Shown: positions 18,013 to 26,666, numbered from the stretch's first letter. The stretch: 64,000 nucleotides of DNA from Gemmiger sp. An50 (GCF_002161595.1 NZ_NFID01000007.1:1-64000); one strand, 5' to 3'. Notes: generated by a model not told the origin, from the letters alone. Numbers and translations are program-made.

Positions 18013-18981
18013 TCAAACACTGATTTCACCGGACGAAAAACACTCTTGTGTGCCATCCGGATATTTCACAAGCAAACGGCATTCCTCGTCTATACCAACA
18101 ACAACGGCGTTTTTGGATTCATTGAATGCCGTTAAAGTAACCTGTTTGCCGATCACAAAGCTTCGCTTCCGGTATTCTTCCACATAATCTGTTGAATCGC
18201 CCGCATGGTAGTAACCGTAAAACCGGTTCAGAAAGGTGGAAACAAGTCTGTTTTTTGCGTCGTTCTGTTTTTCCTGAAAAACAGCTCCGGCAATGGGAGA
18301 CAACTCATCCGGGAAGCCACCCTGCGGCTGATAAACATTGATTCCAACCCCAAGCACAGCATAATCCAGCAACCCGCTTTCCAGATTGAAGGCTCCCTCT
18401 GTCAGAATGCCGCAAACCTTTTTACCACGGACAAAAACATCATTCACCCATTTGATCTCTGCTTTTTCCTCAGATACCTCTTCGATCGCTTCGCAGATTG
18501 CAACCGCAGCCATCGTGGTGATTCGGGCAGCCTGTTTGGATGAGTAGTTTCCCGGACGCAGAAGCAAACTCATATATATACCGGTATCCTTGGGAGAAAA
18601 GAAGCTTCGCCCCAGTCTGCCACGACCTGCGGTCTGCTCATTGGCAAGGATCATATAGCCTTCCGGTTTGCCCATATTGGCCTTATCCCGCACAGAAGCA
18701 TTGGTGGACTCCGCCACATCCATCACGCAGATTTCATTATTTTGAATCTCAGAACGCAGATATTTACGGATGCCCTGTGCCGACAGGATATCTGTTTGAT
18801 TGGAAAGACAATAGCCCTTCTTTGTTACGGCATCGATCGGATAACCCTCGTTTTGCAGAGCTTTGACCGCTTTCCAGACAGCAGCTCGGGAGACGGAGAG
18901 CTTCTGAGCAATACCCTCGCCGGATAAATAGACATCTCTGCTGGATTCGAATAATTCCAGCAGCTTTTCTTTGGTCGTCAT
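18013..18981 (-). CDS. birA: Bifunctional biotin-protein ligase / biotin operon repressor
   Basis: An N-terminal winged helix (SGEGIAQKLSVSRAAVWKAVKALQNEGY), a catalytic domain with the biotinyl-AMP loop GRGRLGR, then KWVNDV, and a C-terminal SH3-like domain. It attaches biotin to carboxylases and, when biotinylated carrier is saturated, represses the operon. 322 residues from the ATG at 18981, which matches known BirA N-termini; a longer frame to 19050 runs into the leader. First gene of birA-bioYBDA. Confidence 0.95.
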   Translation of the reverse strand: MTTKEKLLELFESSRDVYLSGEGIAQKLSVSRAAVWKAVKALQNEGYPIDAVTKKGYCLSNQTDILSAQGIRKYLRSEIQNNEICVMDVAESTNASVRDKANMGKPEGYMILANEQTAGRGRLGRSFFSPKDTGIYMSLLLRPGNYSSKQAARITTMAAVAICEAIEEVSEEKAEIKWVNDVFVRGKKVCGILTEGAFNLESGLLDYAVLGVGINVYQPQGGFPDELSPIAGAVFQEKQNDAKNRLVSTFLNRFYGYYHAGDSTDYVEEYRKRSFVIGKQVTLTAFNESKNAVVVGIDEECRLLVKYPDGTQECFSSGEISV

Positions 18982-19055
18982 TTTATTCCACGTATGAGAA
19001 GCTCCATCTCGAAATGGATGGCGGTTCTCATTTCCCCTTTCTAAAAACAATACCT

Positions 19056-19085
19056 AGTATACCATCTCCTCTCCATATTCGTCAA
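19056..19085 (-). promoter_or_regulatory. Promoter of the birA-bioYBDA operon
   Basis: Minus strand: -35 TTGACG (19085-19080), 18-base spacer, -10 TATACT (19061-19056). It lies 75 bases before birA, and its -35 overlaps half of the BirA box. Confidence 0.85.
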
Positions 19086-19110
19086 CCAGTTAAAATATAT
19101 AGGTTTACAA
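19079..19110 (-). promoter_or_regulatory. BirA operator
   Basis: On the minus strand TTGTAAACC (19110-19102), 14 bases, then GGTTGACGA (19087-19079). The halves are inverted with 7 of 9 matches and the N14 spacing typical of Firmicutes BirA boxes. The right half covers the -35 box, so bound BirA should block transcription of birA and the biotin genes. Confidence 0.85.
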
Positions 19111-19173
19111 TTCTAATATTCAATTGGTTCACCGATGTTTCTATGGAATAGACGCATACAGGATTACAAAAAA

Positions 19174-19209
19174 GCAGGGCGGCATCACCTTTCGGCCATG
19201 CTGCCCTGC
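19174..19209 (-). terminator. Terminator of the hydrolase gene
   Basis: GCAGGGCGGCAT and ATGCTGCCCTGC form the stem. On the minus strand it is followed by TTTTTTG, and it lies about 80 bases past the stop at 19292. Confidence 0.85.
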
Positions 19210-19291
19210 AACGATCAAATCAGTTCTTTATGGGGTTCACGCCTTTTCCGAAACGCTCCCGGATCATTTGCTTCCCCTTCGTTGGATATTT

Positions 19292-20089
19292 TCAAAAAGA
19301 GTCACTTAAAAAAGCGACGATTTTCCCCTTTATATCAGAGGCTTCATCATATACAGCATGGCTGTATTGGTCGTATATATGACCGGGACAGCCCAACTTT
19401 TCCATGATTTCGTAAGAGCCCTCTACTCCTATTGTCCGGTCTTTTTTATCTCCAAGCACCAGTACAGGACATTTGATTTGCCCCAATTGTTCGTACACAT
19501 CAAAATGCAAAAGAGCCTTCACCAGAATGCAGAAACGGGCGCAATCCTCCGCACTTCCGGCCTTTTCCAGTGAAGGGAGAAGACTTTTTACACTTTCCAG
19601 AAAAGACGTGGAGTACACAACCTGAAAAAAGTTTCGATTCAGTGCCACCACATCCTGCTTACCAGCCAGCTCCAGCCAGGTTTTCGCTACCCTTTCCATG
19701 GTTTTTGTGGGTCTGCTCATGGTAGAACACAGCACCAGCTTCTTCACCTTTTCAGGATGTCTGATCGCAAGGACCTGCGCGATCATCCCTCCCTGTGAAA
19801 CGCCGTAAACATATGCAGAATCCAAATGGAGCAGCTCCATTGCCCGGGAAACATCCTCTGCCATATCTTCAACGTGATACCCCTCCTTCAGGGTCTTCTT
19901 GCGCTCGAACAGGTAGACAGAATATTGCGCCGAAAACAGCTGATATGCCTCGGCTACTGCTTCCCCCTGACCCTCCAGGCCAGTCAGACTGACTCCCGAT
20001 ATGATAATTACCGTTTCACTTCCGCTGCCAAAATGAATCACATTCATATATGTATCGTCCAAAGTGAGTTTTATCTCTGTTACGCTCAT
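19292..20089 (-). CDS. Alpha/beta hydrolase
   Basis: A 265-residue soluble hydrolase. The nucleophile elbow GVSQGG has Ser98, the acid is probably the Asp in LVLGDKKD, and the histidine is in DQYSHAVYDEA, near the C-terminus as expected. The substrate is unknown; it resembles small esterases or carboxylic-ester hydrolases (MhpC/YcdJ-like). A decayed paralogue lies at 11407-12194, and identity between the copies continues upstream of the gene. A likely promoter has TATAGT about 45 bases before the ATG. Confidence 0.9.
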   Translation of the reverse strand: MSVTEIKLTLDDTYMNVIHFGSGSETVIIISGVSLTGLEGQGEAVAEAYQLFSAQYSVYLFERKKTLKEGYHVEDMAEDVSRAMELLHLDSAYVYGVSQGGMIAQVLAIRHPEKVKKLVLCSTMSRPTKTMERVAKTWLELAGKQDVVALNRNFFQVVYSTSFLESVKSLLPSLEKAGSAEDCARFCILVKALLHFDVYEQLGQIKCPVLVLGDKKDRTIGVEGSYEIMEKLGCPGHIYDQYSHAVYDEASDIKGKIVAFLSDSF

Positions 20090-20196
20090 TTTGTCACCAC
20101 ACCTTCAGCGTTGTTCTGCTCTTACTATATCATACACGCGAAAGCCTGTCGAATGGTTTGATATCGCAGATATCGCCTGTGTCCACAGCCTTCATA

Positions 20197-22308
20197 TTAA
20201 CCGCCACTTATGATTGTATCCACATTTTTCTGTACTTTCGGCAATGGACTCATGCTTCTCAAACTTACACCCAATGTGGACAAATTATGTAACGTAGCGG
20301 AAGTCGCTGGCGGCAAAATGCCCATTACCCCCAATGCAATAAGTGCGCCATTAAATCCAATCACAAAACGATAGTTAGAATGTATCCGCCGCATCAGCTC
20401 CATCGCAACATGACGCAGCTCTACCAGCTCCCAAAGACTATCAGCAGCGATGGTAATATCTGCAATTTCTCGGGCTAATGCCGCACCATCGCTGATGGCA
20501 ATTCCTGCATCCGCCTCAGAAAGCGCGGGAGAATCATTGATTCCATCCCCTACCATTAAAACCGTATGTCCTTCTTTGCGCAAGCGTGCGACAAACTCAG
20601 CCTTATCTGCAGGCAATACCTCTGCTCTGAACTCGTCCACACCTAACTGAGCTGCTATTGCAGCCGCTGTACGCTGGCTATCGCCCGTAAGCATCACCGT
20701 TTGCTTAACACCCATATTTCGCAGTACACGGAGTACATCGGCAGCCTCTTCTCGCAGGGGATCCGAGATACATAGTACAGCCGCCAGTTGCCCTCCTACC
20801 GCCAGGAACAGATGAGAGTATTCTTCCGGAAGTATCGCAAATCGTTCCTGCTCCCCTTCCGGAATTTTGCATCCCTCATCTTCAAAAACAAAATGCGCAC
20901 TGCCAATCAATACACGCTTACTATCCACCGTACTCACAATACCATGAGCCACCAGATATTCTACTTTCGAATGAAATTCCTCATGGGTCAGACCCTGTCG
21001 TTTTGCTTCTTCCACTACCGCGTTCGCCATGGAATGCGGAAAATGCTCTTCCAGACAGGCAGCAAGACGAAGCATTTCATTTTCGTTATTCCCTCCAAAG
21101 GGAATAACCTTCGCTACCCGGGGACAAGCATGAGTGAGCGTGCCAGTTTTATCAAAAATGATAGTATCTGCTGCTGCAACCGCCTCCAGGAATTTTCCTC
21201 CCTTAACTGTAACATGAGCTTTGCCAGCCTCTCGCATAGCAGAGAGAACCGCCAAAGGCATTGCCAGCTTTAGCGCACAGGAAAAGTCCACCATCAAAAC
21301 CGACAAAGCACGCGCTACATTGCGCGTTAAGGCAAAACTCAACAGGCTACCGAAAAAAGTGTAAGGAACCAACTTATCCGCCAGATGAGCCGCCTTACTT
21401 TCAGCTGCCGATTTCATGTGCTCGGATTGTTCAATCATATGTACAATCTGATCGTAGCGACTTTGTCCGGATGCTTGTTTTACTTCCAGAACGCATTCGC
21501 CTTCCTCCACCACGGTACCCGCATAAACAGCACTCTCGGCTCGTTTGGCAACCGGTATGGACTCCCCGGTAAGCGAAGCCTGATTAACAGTTGCTTCTCC
21601 TTCCAGAACAATACCATCCATAGGGATAACGCTGCCTGCGCGCACAACGATTGCATCTCCCGGCTGTACCTGAGACACGGGAACCAGTACTTCCCCCTGC
21701 ACAGTACGAAGCCAAACCCGATCAACGTTGAGTGACATACACCGGGCCAGATCCTCCATGGATTTTTTTCGGGTCCATTCCTCGAGCAGCTCTCCCACTT
21801 CAAGCAGGAACATCACCGCTCCGGCGGTTCCAAAATCTCCTCGGAAAGCAGAAATCGAAATCGACAGAGCATCCAATAAATCCACTTTAATTCGCCGCCG
21901 TAATAGGCAGTGCAAACCGCGCCGCACAAAGGGAACCATATGCCAGAGAATTCGAGCAATTCGTAATGGGGACGGCAAAAACAGCGTGCATGCTGCCTTC
22001 AACACAATTTTGCCCACTAATTTTTCTTCAAATTCCCGGTTCAAGGCTCGACTGCTGTGAACTGGCAAACTCACATTTTTTTCTGCATCTTCCCAGGAAA
22101 AACGACGAATATCGTCCAAAACCGTCTGCCTGTCTCCACTATAATACGCAATTACAGAGCAGGTGCGTTCATGGACAGTGATCCTCTTTGCCCAGCCCCT
22201 ACTCTGCAGCCAGGCTTCCAACTGATCTGCCTGTTCCAGAGTCATTCGCCTTTGCTGCAGTCTGACACGGATTCGACCACGACTCTCGTGCAAGATTGTT
22301 GCATTCAT
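20197..22308 (-). CDS. HMA_2-type heavy-metal P-type ATPase
   Basis: 703 residues. The N-terminal ~75 (HESRGRIRVRL) look like the HMA_2 domain that lacks the CxxC metal site. TGES is at 247-250 and the catalytic DKTGT has Asp386; GDGINDSPAL follows. The membrane metal-site motif, normally CPC, is SCALK at 343-347, which separates it from Cu+ and Zn2+ pumps and points to another divalent metal such as Mn2+ or Fe2+ (inference). ATG behind tandem GGAGG sites, downstream of the DUF6110 gene. Its position beside feoAB suggests export of excess metal. Confidence 0.9.
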   Translation of the reverse strand: MNATILHESRGRIRVRLQQRRMTLEQADQLEAWLQSRGWAKRITVHERTCSVIAYYSGDRQTVLDDIRRFSWEDAEKNVSLPVHSSRALNREFEEKLVGKIVLKAACTLFLPSPLRIARILWHMVPFVRRGLHCLLRRRIKVDLLDALSISISAFRGDFGTAGAVMFLLEVGELLEEWTRKKSMEDLARCMSLNVDRVWLRTVQGEVLVPVSQVQPGDAIVVRAGSVIPMDGIVLEGEATVNQASLTGESIPVAKRAESAVYAGTVVEEGECVLEVKQASGQSRYDQIVHMIEQSEHMKSAAESKAAHLADKLVPYTFFGSLLSFALTRNVARALSVLMVDFSCALKLAMPLAVLSAMREAGKAHVTVKGGKFLEAVAAADTIIFDKTGTLTHACPRVAKVIPFGGNNENEMLRLAACLEEHFPHSMANAVVEEAKRQGLTHEEFHSKVEYLVAHGIVSTVDSKRVLIGSAHFVFEDEGCKIPEGEQERFAILPEEYSHLFLAVGGQLAAVLCISDPLREEAADVLRVLRNMGVKQTVMLTGDSQRTAAAIAAQLGVDEFRAEVLPADKAEFVARLRKEGHTVLMVGDGINDSPALSEADAGIAISDGAALAREIADITIAADSLWELVELRHVAMELMRRIHSNYRFVIGFNGALIALGVMGILPPATSATLHNLSTLGVSLRSMSPLPKVQKNVDTIISGG

Positions 22309-22339
22309 GAGTTATCCTCCTTGTTATCCTCCTTCATGA

Positions 22340-22368
22340 AAAAAGGGAGCCGCGTGGGGCGGCTCCCT
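22340..22368 (-). terminator. Hairpin between DUF6110 and the P-type ATPase
   Basis: AGGGAGCCGC (22344-22353) pairs with GCGGCTCCCT (22359-22368) and on the minus strand is followed by TTTTTTC. It lies inside an otherwise continuous operon, so it probably makes the ATPase less expressed than the two small upstream genes. Confidence 0.8.
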
Positions 22369-22377
22369 CTGCTGATG

Positions 22378-22650
22378 TCAGGCTTCCACGTCTTCCACTT
22401 TGGCTGCTGCATTCTCTTCAGCTTCCTTAGCGGCGCGTTCTTCATTGAGATCTTTGGCAGAGGCAAGAATGTCGGCTGCATTCTCCTGCACATTAGTAAC
22501 CGTTTCCATTACGGAATCTTTCATGCGCAATCCTGCAGCAGTTGCATGCACATATACGTTTTTTGCATCTTTGCTTGCCAGAAGTTTGACTCCAAAAGAG
22601 CCAAACAGAGCACCGCCCACAAAGCAAGCCAGTTTAGAATACATCCCCAT
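22378..22650 (-). CDS. DUF6110 family protein
   Basis: A 90-residue protein with an N-terminal hydrophobic, glycine-rich helix (LACFVGGALFGSFGVKLLAS) followed by a charged coiled-coil-like tail rich in Ala and Glu. This is the DUF6110 pattern, commonly found next to HMA_2-type P-type ATPases. Function unknown; a membrane-anchored accessory to the pump is plausible. It lies 18 bases after the 26-residue peptide gene. Confidence 0.8.
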   Translation of the reverse strand: MGMYSKLACFVGGALFGSFGVKLLASKDAKNVYVHATAAGLRMKDSVMETVTNVQENAADILASAKDLNEERAAKEAEENAAAKVEDVEA

Positions 22651-22668
22651 TTTAATTCTTCCTTTCTA

Positions 22669-22749
22669 TTATTTCCGCTTATAGCCCGTGACCATGACCA
22701 TGATCATGCAGATTACTGCACCCCAGGCCCAGAAACGATGTTGTTTCAC
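22669..22749 (-). CDS. DUF6219-like 26-residue membrane peptide
   Basis: GTG start with GGAG 8 bases upstream; the peptide begins MKQHRFWAWGAVICMIM and ends VTGYKRK. One hydrophobic helix with a basic end. I recognise the HRFWAW...TGYK pattern from small peptides annotated DUF6219 in Clostridia. It is the first gene of the operon with DUF6110 and the P-type ATPase. Confidence 0.7.
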   Translation of the reverse strand: MKQHRFWAWGAVICMIMVMVTGYKRK

Positions 22750-22794
22750 CGCGATCACTCCTTTTGCATCAAAATGAGTATTGAATGTCCAATT

Positions 22795-22823
22795 ATTATA
22801 CATGGACCTTTTCTACCTGTCAT
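22795..22823 (-). promoter_or_regulatory. Promoter of the small peptide-DUF6110-ATPase operon
   Basis: Minus strand: -35 ATGACA (22823-22818), 17 bases, -10 TATAAT (22800-22795). The -35 touches the 3' end of the AraC gene. Confidence 0.65.
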
Positions 22824-23743
22824 TATTGAAACAGACACCTTGTTATGGTTTTTGACATTTTTTTAAATTGTCCCGGCGTAACACCATAATGTTTTTTAAA
22901 AGCCGCACTGAATTGACTCATCCCCTCGTATCCGACTTCCTGTGCAATTTGGTAAATAGGCTGATCCGTACAGCAAATCAATTCTTCGGCTCTTTGCATA
23001 CGTAATTCTATCAGCCAGCGGTGAATAGACATTCCATGTATGCGACGAAATTCCGCTTTCAAATAGGTAGGCGAAACAGAAAGTATTCTGCTTAATTGAA
23101 TTATGGTAATCTTCTCAGATAAGTGCTCCTCCATATATCGTTTGGCATCCAATACAATTCGGCACATACATCTACTTTCTTCAGCCCGATCATTACTGCT
23201 TTCTCCGCAACTCCTTGCAGACATAACATACAGAAGTTCCAAAGATTTTAAAAAGCAATACTTTCCGGCCGCTTCCTCAGGCATTAAATTCAAAAGCTCA
23301 AACAGTGACTGTGTCCAGCTATTGTTAACGATTATTATACTCTCAGGCCACTCCCTCATTTCAGATTTTAATTGTTCCAGGTCTAATTTTAAAATATCGC
23401 AGAGAGAAAAAAATTGTTTGCTAATTCGGCAGTTATCGATTGCTACCAGAATTCCTTGCATGTTTTTGCTGATATTGATCGAAGTATACTCTGTCATATT
23501 AGTCAAAAGCAGAACATTTCCTTTTACCGCCCTGTACGGAATATCGTTCGCACGCTGTATGATGATTTCGCCTTCAGTGCAAAAGAGAGCTTCAACAAGC
23601 CTTGGAGTTTTCTCCATAGGAAAAGGGAGTACAATTTTATCGGATACTCCCGCCCCTTTAAACCGACAGATGTAAATCCCTGGTATATCATCGAGCCGGA
23701 CTGCACTTGCCTGTATATCCTTCTTCAGACATTCAATTAACAT
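22823..23743 (-). CDS. AraC-family transcriptional regulator
   Basis: 306 residues. The last ~100 contain both helix-turn-helix units of AraC/XylS proteins (ITIIQLSRILSVSPTYLKAEFRRIHG; IYQIAQEVGYEGMSQFSAAFKKHYGVTPGQFKK). The N-terminal ~200 residues form a divergent sensor domain I cannot assign. It lies between the metal-pump operon and a DtxR-family gene, all on the minus strand, so a metal- or siderophore-related role is likely but not shown. Confidence 0.9.
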   Translation of the reverse strand: MLIECLKKDIQASAVRLDDIPGIYICRFKGAGVSDKIVLPFPMEKTPRLVEALFCTEGEIIIQRANDIPYRAVKGNVLLLTNMTEYTSINISKNMQGILVAIDNCRISKQFFSLCDILKLDLEQLKSEMREWPESIIIVNNSWTQSLFELLNLMPEEAAGKYCFLKSLELLYVMSARSCGESSNDRAEESRCMCRIVLDAKRYMEEHLSEKITIIQLSRILSVSPTYLKAEFRRIHGMSIHRWLIELRMQRAEELICCTDQPIYQIAQEVGYEGMSQFSAAFKKHYGVTPGQFKKMSKTITRCLFQ

Positions 23744-23785
23744 ACCCCGTCCTCATTTCCAAATAAGTGCAAAACACTCAGTCAC

Positions 23786-24151
23786 TTAATCAGGATCTCT
23801 GACCAGCGATTGCAAAGCCAAAAAACTCTCTTCTCCAAGCCCATGTTCCATTTTGCATGCATCTCTGGAAGCGATTTCTTCATCAACTCCAACCATAACC
23901 AACAACTCATATAGTACTCGATGCTTGGCCTCCACTTTTTGCGCCAATTTTATCCCCTTCTCGGTCAGATAAATATTTTTGAGGTCATCCTGATATACCA
24001 GCCCCTCTTCCGAAAGAATTCTAATCGACATCAATGCCGTAGGCCGGGACACAGACAAACATTTAGCTATCTGACAACAACGAACCTTTCCCTTTTGTGA
24101 CAGCTGGTAAATAGTTTTTACATAGTCTTCTGTGGCACGTTTGCTTTTCAC
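23786..24151 (-). CDS. DtxR/MntR-family metal-dependent repressor
   Basis: A 121-residue protein: N-terminal winged helix (RCCQIAKCLSVSRPTALMSIRILSEEGLV) and the start of the metal-binding dimerisation domain (KHRVLYELLVMVGVDEEIASRDACKMEH, with Glu/His/Cys ligand positions). No C-terminal SH3-like domain, as in MntR. Two copies of the regional palindrome lie in its leader, so it is probably autoregulated and may control the feo and siderophore genes. Confidence 0.9.
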   Translation of the reverse strand: MKSKRATEDYVKTIYQLSQKGKVRCCQIAKCLSVSRPTALMSIRILSEEGLVYQDDLKNIYLTEKGIKLAQKVEAKHRVLYELLVMVGVDEEIASRDACKMEHGLGEESFLALQSLVRDPD

Positions 24152-24212
24152 AAAACCTCCCGTCCTTCTGCTCTTTAATTTATAGCCGCAGGATTCATCA
24201 GAAGCCCACGCG

Positions 24213-24228
24213 GTTAGTTCAAACTAAC
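24213..24228 (-). promoter_or_regulatory. Iron-box-like palindrome 1
   Basis: GTTAGTTCAAACTAAC, a perfect 16-base palindrome in the leader of the DtxR-family gene. It belongs to the GTTAG-N6-CTAAC set that recurs in this window. Confidence 0.65.
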
Positions 24229-24246
24229 ATCAAGGTAAAAGCAATA

Positions 24247-24298
24247 GTTAGTATTGGCTAACCATTGCCATGGTATCATTTCTCCATATGACTGTCAA
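24247..24298 (-). promoter_or_regulatory. Promoter and operator of the DtxR-family gene
   Basis: Minus strand: -35 TTGACA (24298-24293), 17 bases, -10 TACCAT (24275-24270). The palindrome GTTAGTATTGGCTAAC at 24247-24262 follows the -10 at once, where a bound repressor would block initiation. Confidence 0.7.
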
Positions 24299-24370
24299 AG
24301 CGAAAGCTAGTCTTTTATATTAAGATACAGATATGTTTTCTCTTCGGGTTCTTGTTGTGATCTTTCTAAG

Positions 24371-24411
24371 AAAAGCTGCGGCTCCCCCTATTGGAGAACC
24401 GCAGCTTTTTG
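24371..24411 (-). terminator. Terminator of the feo operon
   Basis: GCTGCGGCTCCC and its partner GGTTCTCC...GCAGC form a stem; on the minus strand it ends in GCTTTTC. It lies just past the FeoB-associated peptide gene. Confidence 0.75.
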
Positions 24412-24418
24412 TCCTGTA

Positions 24419-24595
24419 TTACTTATGTTTATGCTCGCCGCAGCTGCAATGGGAACCATTCTTTTTTGCATTGCATGCCGAACAGCCATCCGGACACCCA
24501 ATACATTTCTTTCCGCTTTTTTTGGCTTTGTAAACATAAAAAGCTGCTGCTGCAACAATCACCAAAATGATTGCGATTAAAATGTAATCAATCAT
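24419..24595 (-). CDS. FeoB-associated Cys-rich membrane protein
   Basis: 58 residues: one N-terminal membrane helix (MIDYILIAIILVIVAAAAFY), then a basic stretch and a cluster CIGCPDGCSAC with further Cys and His at the end. This is the small FeoB-associated peptide (P12-like family) found after feoB in Firmicutes. Its ATG overlaps the feoB stop (TAATG), so it is coupled to feoB. The thiols may handle Fe2+ at the membrane (inference). Confidence 0.85.
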   Translation of the reverse strand: MIDYILIAIILVIVAAAAFYVYKAKKSGKKCIGCPDGCSACNAKKNGSHCSCGEHKHK

Positions 24596-26598
24596 TACGC
24601 ATTTGCTCCACTCAGCGCATATTCACGCTTCAGGTCCTTCTCAGTCTTCGTGCACAGATAAACCAGTACAGCAGCAAAAGCAACCACTGCAACCAAACCA
24701 GGGATAAAGCCTACGCCCACCGAACCAGTGGTAATCAGGGTACCGATTTGGTATACGAGATAGCCCACAGTATAACCGGTACCCAGCTGCAGACCGATGC
24801 CAGCCCAAAGCCACTTGGCGCTCTTCATCTCAGAATTCATGGCACCAATGGCGGCAAAGCAGGGAGGCGTGTACAGATTGAACATCAGATAGGCCAAGGC
24901 AGCAACCTTTGTAATAGCGATAACACCTGCTACCTCAGCGCCGGCACCTTCCATCATTTCCAGAGCATCGGTGTCGATAAGGTTCTCCAGACCAACAAAG
25001 CAAACAGCCAGAGTACCAACCACGTTCTCCTTAGCGATGAAACCAGTGACGGCCGCGGCAGCCAGCTGCCAGCTGAGGACACCGACAATGGGCACCAGCA
25101 GGTATGCAAAGGGATGGGCAATGGAAGCCAGAATAGAGCTATCAGCGGTCTCTGCTACCTGGAAGCTCCAGTTGAAGGTCTGCATAATCTGCACGGCAGT
25201 ATTGCACAGCAGGATGATCGTGGCAGCCTTTACAATATAAGCCCAGCCGCGGGCGCACATGGCCTTGAAGGCAAAGAGCAGAGAAGGAACCTTGTACTCA
25301 GGCAGCTCGATGATAAAGAAAGATTTCCGATTCTTGTAACCGGCAATCTTATTCACGAGAAGCGCCCCCAGGAAGATCAGAACAATACCGGTGAAGTACA
25401 TGGTAAAGCTCACCCAACCTGCATCCTCGAAGAAAGCGCCAGCAAACAGCGCAATCACGGGAATCTTGGCGCCACAAGGCATGAAGGGAGTCAGCATGGC
25501 AGTGGCTCGACGCTCGCGCTCGTTGCGGATGGTTCGACTGGCCATGACACCAGGAATAGCGCAGCCCGTGCCGATAACAAAGGGAATGACCGACTTGCCG
25601 GACAGGCCAACCTTTTTGAAGATGGGGTCCAGAACCACAGAAACGCGGGACATATAGCCGCAATCCTCCAGCAGAGCGATCAGGAAATACATGATCATAA
25701 CCAGAGGCAGGAAGCCCACCACAGCACCCACGCCGCCGATGATACCGTCTGCCAGCAGAGCGGTCAGCAGCGGATTGGCATCGGCCAGAGAGTCCGCCAC
25801 AAAGCCCTGGAAGGTCTCAATCCAACCCACCAATGTATCGGCAATCATGGGACCCACCCAGGTCTGGCTGATCTGGAATACCAGGAACATTACAACCGCA
25901 AAAATGGGAATTCCCAGGAACTTGTTGGTCAGCACAGCATCAATCGCATCGCTGGTGCCCTTCTCCTTGGTGAGCACCTTGCGCTTCTCTACCTGCGACA
26001 CAAGCTGATTGACAAACCCGAACCGCTTGCGATCTGCATCTTCTACGACTTTTTTGTCAGTCAAATCAATATCGCCCTGAGAGTAAGGAGCTTTCTGCAC
26101 CTTTCCATTCAGTGCAACGGCAGCGTCTATCACGGCCTTCAATCCTTCTGCGGAGGTAGATACGGTTTCCAATACCGGGCAGCCCAGCTTGGCGGAAAGA
26201 GTCGCAGTATCGATTTTGGTCTGTTTCTTGGCGTTGATATCGCTTTTGTTCAGCGCAACTACAACCGGAATGCCAAGCTCCAGCAACTGAGTGGTAAAAA
26301 ACAAGCTGCGGCTCAAATTGGTAGCATCCACAATGTTGATAATGACATCCGGATGCTCGTTCCGCACATAAGAGCTGGTAATGCTCTCCTCAGAAGTGAA
26401 GGGAGACATGGAATAGGCACCAGGCAGATCCACCGCAATCAGTTCCTCCGTGCCGCTGGAGTATACTTTTTTAATGGGATACTCTTTCTTTTCTACCGTA
26501 ACGCCGGCCCAGTTACCCACCTTCTCGTTTCGCCCAGTCAGAGCGTTGTACATAGTGGTCTTGCCGGAGTTCGGGTTGCCGGTTAAGGCAATACGCAT
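24595..26598 (-). CDS. feoB: Ferrous iron transporter B
   Basis: The Fe2+ permease with an N-terminal GTPase. G1 is GNPNSGKT at 7-14, G3 is DLPG at 57-60, G4 is NKSD at 117-120. The C-terminal half holds the membrane domain with duplicated gate regions (ALLEDCGYMSRV, VIPFVIGTGCAIPGVMASR, MPCGAKIPV). 667 residues from the ATG at 26598, preceded by GAGGAGG; a longer in-frame TTG extension of 16 codons is rejected. An iron-box-like palindrome lies at 26651-26666, upstream. Confidence 0.97.
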   Translation of the reverse strand: MRIALTGNPNSGKTTMYNALTGRNEKVGNWAGVTVEKKEYPIKKVYSSGTEELIAVDLPGAYSMSPFTSEESITSSYVRNEHPDVIINIVDATNLSRSLFFTTQLLELGIPVVVALNKSDINAKKQTKIDTATLSAKLGCPVLETVSTSAEGLKAVIDAAVALNGKVQKAPYSQGDIDLTDKKVVEDADRKRFGFVNQLVSQVEKRKVLTKEKGTSDAIDAVLTNKFLGIPIFAVVMFLVFQISQTWVGPMIADTLVGWIETFQGFVADSLADANPLLTALLADGIIGGVGAVVGFLPLVMIMYFLIALLEDCGYMSRVSVVLDPIFKKVGLSGKSVIPFVIGTGCAIPGVMASRTIRNERERRATAMLTPFMPCGAKIPVIALFAGAFFEDAGWVSFTMYFTGIVLIFLGALLVNKIAGYKNRKSFFIIELPEYKVPSLLFAFKAMCARGWAYIVKAATIILLCNTAVQIMQTFNWSFQVAETADSSILASIAHPFAYLLVPIVGVLSWQLAAAAVTGFIAKENVVGTLAVCFVGLENLIDTDALEMMEGAGAEVAGVIAITKVAALAYLMFNLYTPPCFAAIGAMNSEMKSAKWLWAGIGLQLGTGYTVGYLVYQIGTLITTGSVGVGFIPGLVAVVAFAAVLVYLCTKTEKDLKREYALSGANA

Positions 26599-26650
26599 GG
26601 TAATTTCCTCCTCTATTCTGTTTTGCTGTTTTTTATCACAACACACAGCG

Positions 26651-26666
26651 GTTGTCTTATGCTAAC
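26651..26666 (-). promoter_or_regulatory. Iron-box-like palindrome 2 (feoA-feoB gap)
   Basis: GTTGTCTTATGCTAAC: one mismatch to GTTAG-N6-CTAAC, lying between feoA and feoB. It suggests feoB also has its own control point. Confidence 0.5.

Noticed and set aside
24571-26586. Plus-strand open frame of ~670 codons
   Set aside because: It is antisense to feoB, with low-complexity His/Gln/Gly-rich translation and no ribosome site; an effect of feoB codon bias.
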